From: Rhodocyclaceae bacterium UBA2250
GTDB lineage: Bacteria > Pseudomonadota > Gammaproteobacteria > Burkholderiales > Rhodocyclaceae
NCBI GenBank assembly: GCA_002347285.1
Contig: DDXW01000064.1
Location: forward strand, 1 to 10,969
Direction of reading: 5' to 3'
DNA length: 10,969 nt
Shown here one piece after another: positions 7,089 through 10,969 of this stretch (the stretch's first letter is position 1; every line of letters starts with the position of its first letter). Under the pieces are notes generated by a model that made no database searches, was not told where the DNA came from, and was given only the letters and a program-made list of their open reading frames with translations. Both the position numbers and the translations under genes were made by a program.

Positions 7089-7102
7089 GGCCCGACCGGG
7101 CC
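7089..7102 (-). other. GC-only hairpin downstream of the chemoreceptor gene
   Basis: GGCCC pairs with GGGCC around a four-base loop, about 50 bases after the receptor stop codon. It is flanked by a 12-base direct repeat CACCCCCGCCGG at 7079-7090 and 7134-7145. With the 7051-7077 hairpin it makes the gap structure-rich. The function is not known. Confidence 0.35.
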
Positions 7103-7149
7103 CCGATGGTTTGCGGTTGTTGTGCCGCAGCGACACCCCCGCCGGGCAA

Positions 7150-8835
7150 TCACTCCGTCCGATAGCCGATGCGCAAGCCGCCCCAGTGGCGGCCTTTGAC
7201 ATACACCGGCGCGGAGATGTCGTGCATGATCTCGCCGGTGTCGCGGCGGTAGGTCTGCAGCAGGAAAGGGGTCTCGTGCGCACCGCAGCGCTTGCCGACG
7301 GGATCGGAAAAGATCCGTTTGGTCCGGTTGCCGACGATGTCCTTCTGCTCGTCGCCGGTCAGCGGCTGGCAGTAGCGCTTGTTGTGGGTCGGCACATAGC
7401 CGCTGGTATCGCAGGCGATCGCATAGGCGATTTCGCGGTGTTTCTCGAGCAGCGGTTCCTGCACGCCGGGCAGCATCTTGTCGGTCAGGCCGTCGAAACG
7501 GGTGTGGAACTTCGGCGGCTTGGTATTCGGAATCGGCACGTAGTTCTGATCGAAGACGTCATCGAGCGAGATTTCGCCGCGGTCGATGGCGGTTTCGAAC
7601 AGCCGGCCGACCTCGGCCGCCGCCGCCTGCACGATCGCCGGCATGCGTCCATGAATGGCGAGCGCCTGTTCGCCCGCACGCCCCATCTTGAAGATCTTGC
7701 CGATCTCCTCGAGGTTCAGCGCCAGTTCGTCGAGCTGCCGGACTTCCTTCAGCGTCGCTGCCGCACCTTCGCTGTTGCGGTCGGCCAGCGCCATGATGTT
7801 GGTGACCTGCTCCGCCACCTCCTGGGTGCGCTTCGCCTGGGCCTGGGCCGCTCCGGCAATCAGCTCGACCTTTTCGGTGGTCTCCTGCGCCCCCTGCTTG
7901 ATCTGTTCCAGCGCCTCGGCAGCCTGGCGCGCCAGTTGCGCGCCGGTTCTGGCCTGGGTCGATCCCTCCTGGATCGTGGCGATCGCACTCTTGGTTTCGT
8001 TCTGGATCGCGGTGATCATCGCCGATATCTCACCGGTGGCGGCGCTGGTACGCTCGGCCAGCTTGCGCACCTCGTCGGCGACGACCGCGAAACCGCGCCC
8101 CTGCTCGCCCGCGCGTGCCGCTTCGATCGCGGCGTTCAGCGCCAGCAGGTTGGTCTGGTCCGCGATCTCGTGGATGGTGCGGGCGATGCCGGAAATCGCC
8201 TGGGTACGCTCCCCGAGGGCGGCGACCACCTGGGCGGACTGCTCGACCGAACGCGCGATGCGCTCGATCTCCGCCGAGGCCTCTTCGGCAATCCGCGCGC
8301 CGGCGGCGGAATGGTGCTTGGCCTGCTGGGCGATGCGCGCGGTTTCCTCCGCGTTGTCCGCCACCTCGCCCATGCCGCTGGCCATTTCGGCGACGGCTTC
8401 GGCGGCGGCTTCGGCGGCGGCATTCTGATCCTGCGAACCGCGCGCGGTATTCTCCGCCTCGCTGATCAGCTTCTCGGCCATCGCCGTCACCTGCGCGGCA
8501 TTGAAGACGACGCGCGTCGTGATGTCCTGAAAGCTCGCCAGCAGTTCGTTGTAGGCGGTCGCGGCCGGCGCGATCGCGCTGCCCGCCGGAGCGACGATGC
8601 GACGCGTCAGATCGCCGTCATTACGGGTCGCACGAATGGTTTCCCGCATCATCTCGAGCGGCGCACCCAGCGTGGCGGACAGAATCCGCGGGGGCAGAAG
8701 CCCAACCACAAGGCCGAGCACGATGAAATAGCCCAGCGTGGCGCCGTCCGGCGTCACTCCCGCCAAATACACCCCACCCACTCCGGCACCGGCAACCAGC
8801 AAGCCGAACACGGCACAGACCAAAGACGTCTTCAC
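7150..8835 (-). CDS. Methyl-accepting chemotaxis protein with C-terminal cytoplasmic sensory domain
   Basis: Chemoreceptor that signals through CheA. There are 561 residues from GTG, with GGAGGGG upstream and an in-frame stop two codons before the start. Membrane helices lie near 4-26 and 33-50 with only a few residues between, so there is no periplasmic ligand domain. A HAMP-like region follows (about 50-105, NDGDLTRRI at 72-80). The signalling hairpin runs about 105-385 with the conserved tip ADQTNLLALNAAIEAARAGE (225-244) and GRGFAVVADEVRKLAERT (246-263). Its arms of about 140 residues suggest the long 40-heptad class. Residues 395-561 form a further domain, with GYVPTHN (479-485), RTKRIF (504-509), PFLLQTYRRD (523-532) and GRHWGGLRIGY (548-558). 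I recall such C-terminal modules on some proteobacterial receptors; a Cache/PAS-like fold is a guess. There is no NWETF-type CheR tether at the end. Confidence 0.93.
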   Translation of the reverse strand: MKTSLVCAVFGLLVAGAGVGGVYLAGVTPDGATLGYFIVLGLVVGLLPPRILSATLGAPLEMMRETIRATRNDGDLTRRIVAPAGSAIAPAATAYNELLASFQDITTRVVFNAAQVTAMAEKLISEAENTARGSQDQNAAAEAAAEAVAEMASGMGEVADNAEETARIAQQAKHHSAAGARIAEEASAEIERIARSVEQSAQVVAALGERTQAISGIARTIHEIADQTNLLALNAAIEAARAGEQGRGFAVVADEVRKLAERTSAATGEISAMITAIQNETKSAIATIQEGSTQARTGAQLARQAAEALEQIKQGAQETTEKVELIAGAAQAQAKRTQEVAEQVTNIMALADRNSEGAAATLKEVRQLDELALNLEEIGKIFKMGRAGEQALAIHGRMPAIVQAAAAEVGRLFETAIDRGEISLDDVFDQNYVPIPNTKPPKFHTRFDGLTDKMLPGVQEPLLEKHREIAYAIACDTSGYVPTHNKRYCQPLTGDEQKDIVGNRTKRIFSDPVGKRCGAHETPFLLQTYRRDTGEIMHDISAPVYVKGRHWGGLRIGYRTE

Positions 8836-8885
8836 CCTTCACCCCTCCTCTCCGTCGTCCGCGTGCTCCTGCACGTCGGCTTATA

Positions 8886-8903
8886 GGCATGTGTTCGCAT
8901 GCC
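8886..8903. repeat. Inverted repeat GGCATG-N6-CATGCC in the chemoreceptor leader
   Basis: Perfect six-base arms with a six-base loop, about 50-70 bases upstream of the receptor GTG. It could be an operator or a leader hairpin. No known binding protein can be assigned from sequence alone. Confidence 0.35.
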
Positions 8904-8937
8904 CGTCCGCTTGCAGAACCCGAATTTTTATTATTAG

Positions 8938-8969
8938 CACGCACTCTGCGTGAATAAGTTCATATTATA
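8938..8969 (-). promoter_or_regulatory. Candidate promoter with adjoining dyad upstream of the chemoreceptor
   Basis: On the minus strand a perfect TATAAT (8969-8964) sits in an AT-rich patch that stands out from the surrounding GC-rich DNA. Transcription would start near 8957, giving a leader of about 120 bases. Just downstream is the perfect dyad CACGCA-N3-TGCGTG (8938-8952), well placed for a repressor. I found no good TTGACA-like box at 16-18 bases, so the promoter would need an activator or a different sigma factor. The call rests on the -10 match, composition and position. Confidence 0.45.
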
Positions 8970-9019
8970 TATGACTTAAGATAGATGATCGCACCTTGCT
9001 TGCGAAGAAGGTCAATCAG

Positions 9020-9087
9020 GCATCCGAAAAACGGACGCGGAAATCTGCTTGTCCGGGGCCGCCGGCGAAGGCCCGCAGGCCGGCGAA
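9020..9087 (-). terminator. GC-rich repeats and hairpin after the STAS gene; possible terminator region
   Basis: Downstream of the STAS stop, GCCGGCGAA occurs twice (9061-9069 and 9079-9087) within self-complementary GC-rich DNA. A further hairpin lies at 9020-9038, where GCGTCCG pairs with CGGATGC (one G-T pair) around a loop of five Ts. The T-run is in the loop rather than after the stem, so this is not a textbook intrinsic terminator. Confidence 0.35.
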
Positions 9088-9102
9088 CCCGGTGCGGCCG
9101 GC

Positions 9103-9405
9103 TCAGACCAGCGTGAACAGCTTGCCGAAATTGGCGATGTCGATCACCTGTTTCACGGGGCCCCGGGCATGCGCCAGCGCCACTTCCTTGCCGGCGGCCT
9201 TGGCCTTGTCGCGCAGCATCAGCAGCATGCCGAGCGCGGAACTATCGAGGTATTCGACCGCGCCGAGATCGACGCGGATGTCACGCGGAGTTTCCTTGAC
9301 GGCTTGATCGATGGCTTCGCGAAACTCGCGGTGAGAGTTGAAATCGAACCGCCCCTCCAGGACGATGACCGTCTTGCCGTCGCGGTTGGTCAAACTGGTT
9401 TGCAT
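9103..9405 (-). CDS. STAS-domain protein, anti-sigma-factor-antagonist type
   Basis: Single STAS domain of 100 residues, the normal size for SpoIIAA/RsbV-like proteins. These bind a serine kinase/anti-sigma partner in the unphosphorylated state and are inactivated by phosphorylation on serine. The signature YLDSSALGMLL (52-62) is intact; S56 corresponds by position to the phospho-serine of SpoIIAA and S55 is also present. It starts MQTSLTNRDGKTVIVLEGRF, with a very strong AGGAGGA five bases before the ATG. It stands alone between cheB (89 bases upstream) and the receptor, with no kinase or phosphatase partner in the window. TATACT at 9449-9444 could be a -10 box but has no matching -35. In such a cluster a role in regulating motility or linking it to surface growth is plausible, but inferred. 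Confidence 0.9.
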   Translation of the reverse strand: MQTSLTNRDGKTVIVLEGRFDFNSHREFREAIDQAVKETPRDIRVDLGAVEYLDSSALGMLLMLRDKAKAAGKEVALAHARGPVKQVIDIANFGKLFTLV

Positions 9406-9465
9406 GAAAATCCTCCTGCGCTCATGTTGCCGTCGATGTCGAAAGTATAGCCCGCCTCAGCGCAG

Positions 9466-9490
9466 CGGCGCCGCCCCGCCAGCCCCGAGT
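9466..9490. repeat. Second copy of the 25-base intergenic element, after cheB
   Basis: It differs from 1746-1770 at two of 25 positions. Both copies begin with CGGCGCCG and end with CCGAGT on the plus strand, and both lie shortly downstream of a chemotaxis gene (4 bases after the cheB stop here). This copy has lost the second perfect CGGCGCCG arm, so its hairpin is weaker. Confidence 0.5.
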
Positions 9491-9494
9491 TTCA

Positions 9495-10532
9495 TTACCT
9501 CAGCCGCGCCAGAATGCGCGCGGCTACGTTGGTGAGGCCGGCGACCTCGTCCACGGCGCCGATCAAGGCGGCTTCGCGCGGCATGCCGTAGACGACGCAG
9601 CTTTCCTGATCCTGGCCGATATTCCACGCCCCGGCCTGATGCATCGCCAGCATGCCTTGGGCGCCGTCCTTGCCCATGCCGGTCAGGATCACGCCGATGG
9701 CGTTCCTGCCGGCCTCTTTCGCCACCGAATGGAACAGCACGTCGACGGACGGACGGTGGCGATTGACGGGCTCGGCGCGGGACAGCTCCGTGACCCAGCC
9801 GGCGCCGCTGCGCTTGATCGTCATGTGGGAGTGACCGGGCGCCAGATAGGCGTAGCCGGGCTGGATGCGCTCGCCGCCCTGCGCCTCGACGACGCGCACC
9901 GCACCGAGGCTGTCGAGCCGCTTGGCGAACGAAGGCGTGAAGGTCTCCGGCATGTGCTGCACCATGACGATGCCGGGAATCTCCGCCGGCAGGCGGATCA
10001 GCACCTCCTTGATCGCCTCGGTGCCGCCGGTGGAAGCGCCGATCGCGATCAGCTTTTCGGTGAGCAGGCGGCTCGACACGCCCGGCAGCGGCGCTTCGCT
10101 GCGCGCCGGCGCCGCAGCGGTGCGGCGGCGCAGGTGCGCGCCGTGCGCGGCGCGGATCTTGTCGCGGATCTCCTCCGCATATTCCTGCAGCAGCGACAGA
10201 CTTTCCGCCTTCGGCTTCGCCACGAAGTCGACCGCCCCCAGTTCCAGCGCCTGCAGCGTCACCTCCGAACCGCGCGCCGTCAGCGAGGAAATCATCACCA
10301 CCGGCATCGGCCGCAGCTTCATCAGGCGGCCGAGGAACTCCAGACCGTCCATCCTGGGCATTTCGACGTCCAGCGTCAGCACGTCGGGGTTGAGCGACTT
10401 GATCATCTCGCGCGCGGCGATCGGATCGGGCGCGCTGCCGACCACCTGCAGATCGGGAGCGCCGGCGATGATCTCCGTCAGCAGCGCGCGCATCAGCGCG
10501 GAGTCGTCGATGACAAGAACCTTGATGGGCAA
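9495..10532 (-). CDS. cheB: CheB, receptor methylesterase/glutamine deamidase
   Basis: Removes methyl groups from receptor glutamates and deamidates glutamines, activated by CheA-dependent phosphorylation. There are 345 residues. The receiver is at 2-120 with D9/D10, phospho-acceptor D55 in TLDVEMPRMDG, and K106. A linker of about 35 residues follows, with an RRR cluster (135-137). The esterase domain is 158-345 with the catalytic triad S167 (GASTGG), H193 (VQHMP) and D289 (GKDG), matching E. coli S164, H190 and D286. The conserved tail motif SCVVYGMPREA is at 311-321. The start is TTG, chosen because GAAGGA lies seven bases upstream and the receiver begins immediately after. It follows cheD by 11 bases, and its ribosome binding site overlaps the cheD stop, so the two modifying enzymes are co-expressed. 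Confidence 0.97.
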   Translation of the reverse strand: MPIKVLVIDDSALMRALLTEIIAGAPDLQVVGSAPDPIAAREMIKSLNPDVLTLDVEMPRMDGLEFLGRLMKLRPMPVVMISSLTARGSEVTLQALELGAVDFVAKPKAESLSLLQEYAEEIRDKIRAAHGAHLRRRTAAAPARSEAPLPGVSSRLLTEKLIAIGASTGGTEAIKEVLIRLPAEIPGIVMVQHMPETFTPSFAKRLDSLGAVRVVEAQGGERIQPGYAYLAPGHSHMTIKRSGAGWVTELSRAEPVNRHRPSVDVLFHSVAKEAGRNAIGVILTGMGKDGAQGMLAMHQAGAWNIGQDQESCVVYGMPREAALIGAVDEVAGLTNVAARILARLR

Positions 10533-10539
10533 TTGCGGA

Positions 10540-10545
10540 TCCTTC
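10540..10545 (-). promoter_or_regulatory. Ribosome binding site of cheB overlapping the cheD stop codon
   Basis: GAAGGA shares its first two bases with the cheD TGA and lies seven bases before the TTG used by cheB. It supports the TTG start and suggests that translation of cheB depends on ribosomes finishing cheD. Confidence 0.6.
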
Positions 10546-10969
10546 AGAACAGTTCGATCTCGCCGGCCACGGGCGCCTCGGTGAGGCGGGCGGCGTATTC
10601 CTTCTCGCGGCGGATGAGCGTGTCGTTATGCATGCGCACCAGCTTCTTCACCAGCACGCGGCCGTTGTGGGGAAAGAAGTACACCTTGCGCGGATAGACG
10701 TCCAGCAGATCCTCCGCCACCACCGGGATGGACTCGGTCTGGAGAAACTCGCGCACGAACCTGGCGTTGCGGTCGCCGACCTGCGAACTGGTGAGCGTGG
10801 CCATGACCCGGCCGCCGCCGAAGACCTTCGCTTCGAGGCTGCTCTTGCGCGCTCCCATCTTGAGCAGGTGGTTGATGAGGATTTCCATCGCGTAGGTGCC
10901 GTAACGCGCCGAGGAGGAGATCGCGCTGGCGTCGCCCGAATCGGCCAGCATGAAATGGTTCATGCCGCC
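10544..10969 (-). CDS. cheD: CheD, receptor glutamine deamidase (5' end outside the window)
   Basis: Deamidates specific receptor glutamines and, in some bacteria, is controlled by CheC. The 141 residues present begin GGMNHFML, which is the internal motif around the catalytic histidine of the family, so the ATG inside this motif is not the true start. The frame is open to the window edge, and the N-terminal part with the catalytic cysteine should lie upstream. Other family features are KVFGGGRV (48-55), GDRNARFVREFL (65-76) and the C-terminal GRVLVKKL. Normal CheD proteins are about 160-230 residues. It is directly upstream of cheB, which acts on the same substrates. No cheC is visible here; cheZ supplies the phosphatase. 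Confidence 0.93.
   Translation of the reverse strand, partial: GGMNHFMLADSGDASAISSSARYGTYAMEILINHLLKMGARKSSLEAKVFGGGRVMATLTSSQVGDRNARFVREFLQTESIPVVAEDLLDVYPRKVYFFPHNGRVLVKKLVRMHNDTLIRREKEYAARLTEAPVAGEIELF

Noticed and set aside
7063..8886. Plus-strand open frame of about 600 codons opposite the chemoreceptor
   Set aside because: Antisense to a well-supported receptor gene and made of low-complexity Arg/Gly/Asp-rich sequence.
8881..8907. FliA (sigma-28) promoter for the chemoreceptor, from GCCTATAA at 8888-8881
   Set aside because: The -10 is one base from consensus, but the sequence 11 bases upstream (GACGGGCA) bears no likeness to TAAAGTTT, and the site overlaps a dyad.
9444..9449. TATACT as a promoter for the STAS gene
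   Set aside because: Good -10 similarity, but the position for -35 is occupied by a GC-only sequence (GGCGCC), so it was kept only as a remark in the gene entry.
10544..10963. ATG at 10963 as the true start of cheD
   Set aside because: The methionine sits inside the conserved GGMNHFML motif, which is internal in CheD; the gene continues past the window edge.
1..10969. tRNA or rRNA genes, CRISPR arrays, insertion sequences, phage or defence genes
   Set aside because: Nothing with such structure was seen; gaps are short and the coding DNA is continuous chemotaxis and flagellar genes with uniform composition.

Overview
The window is a GC-rich chemotaxis and flagellar-export locus in which every gene I can support lies on the minus strand, so it is read from high to low coordinates. 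The protein set and order suggest a polarly flagellated betaproteobacterium, perhaps Rhodocyclales. The grounds are CheZ together with CheD, two CheV proteins, cheY-cheZ-cheA running straight into flhB-flhA, and strong GC bias at third codon positions. The placement is an inference from gene content, not from a marker gene.

Layout in the direction of transcription. (1) 10969-9495: the 3' part of cheD (receptor deamidase, cut by the window edge), then cheB (methylesterase/deamidase) from a TTG codon 11 bases later. (2) 9405-9103: a small stand-alone STAS protein of the anti-sigma-factor-antagonist type. (3) 8836-9102: a non-coding stretch with GC-rich hairpins and an AT-rich patch that looks like a promoter. 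(4) 8835-7150: a chemoreceptor with two N-terminal membrane helices, almost no periplasmic loop, and its extra (probably sensory) domain at the C-terminus, after the signalling hairpin. (5) 6961-7149: a gap with two clear hairpins. (6) 6960-1813: a tight run of cheV, cheV, cheY, cheZ and cheA. (7) 1659-1812: a hairpin-rich gap. (8) 1658-1: flhB and the first 172 codons of flhA, overlapping by one base.

How the parts fit together: the receptor and others elsewhere control CheA through CheV (and probably a CheW encoded outside the window). CheA phosphorylates CheY, CheB and the receiver domains of the CheVs. CheZ removes phosphate from CheY. CheB and CheD modify receptor glutamines and glutamates. 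FlhB and FlhA belong to the export gate that builds the flagellum CheY-P acts on. cheR and cheW are not in the window.

The genes are mostly recognisable families; I do not see a wholly new system. The parts most worth a second look are: the receptor's C-terminal domain with clustered Cys/His; a near-perfect 87-base-period duplication in the N-terminus of CheZ; a CheA without a visible P2 domain whose linker carries a short motif like the duplicated CheZ motif; a 25-base intergenic element shared downstream of cheA and cheB; and a hairpin between cheA and flhB that displays GGAGG in its loop.
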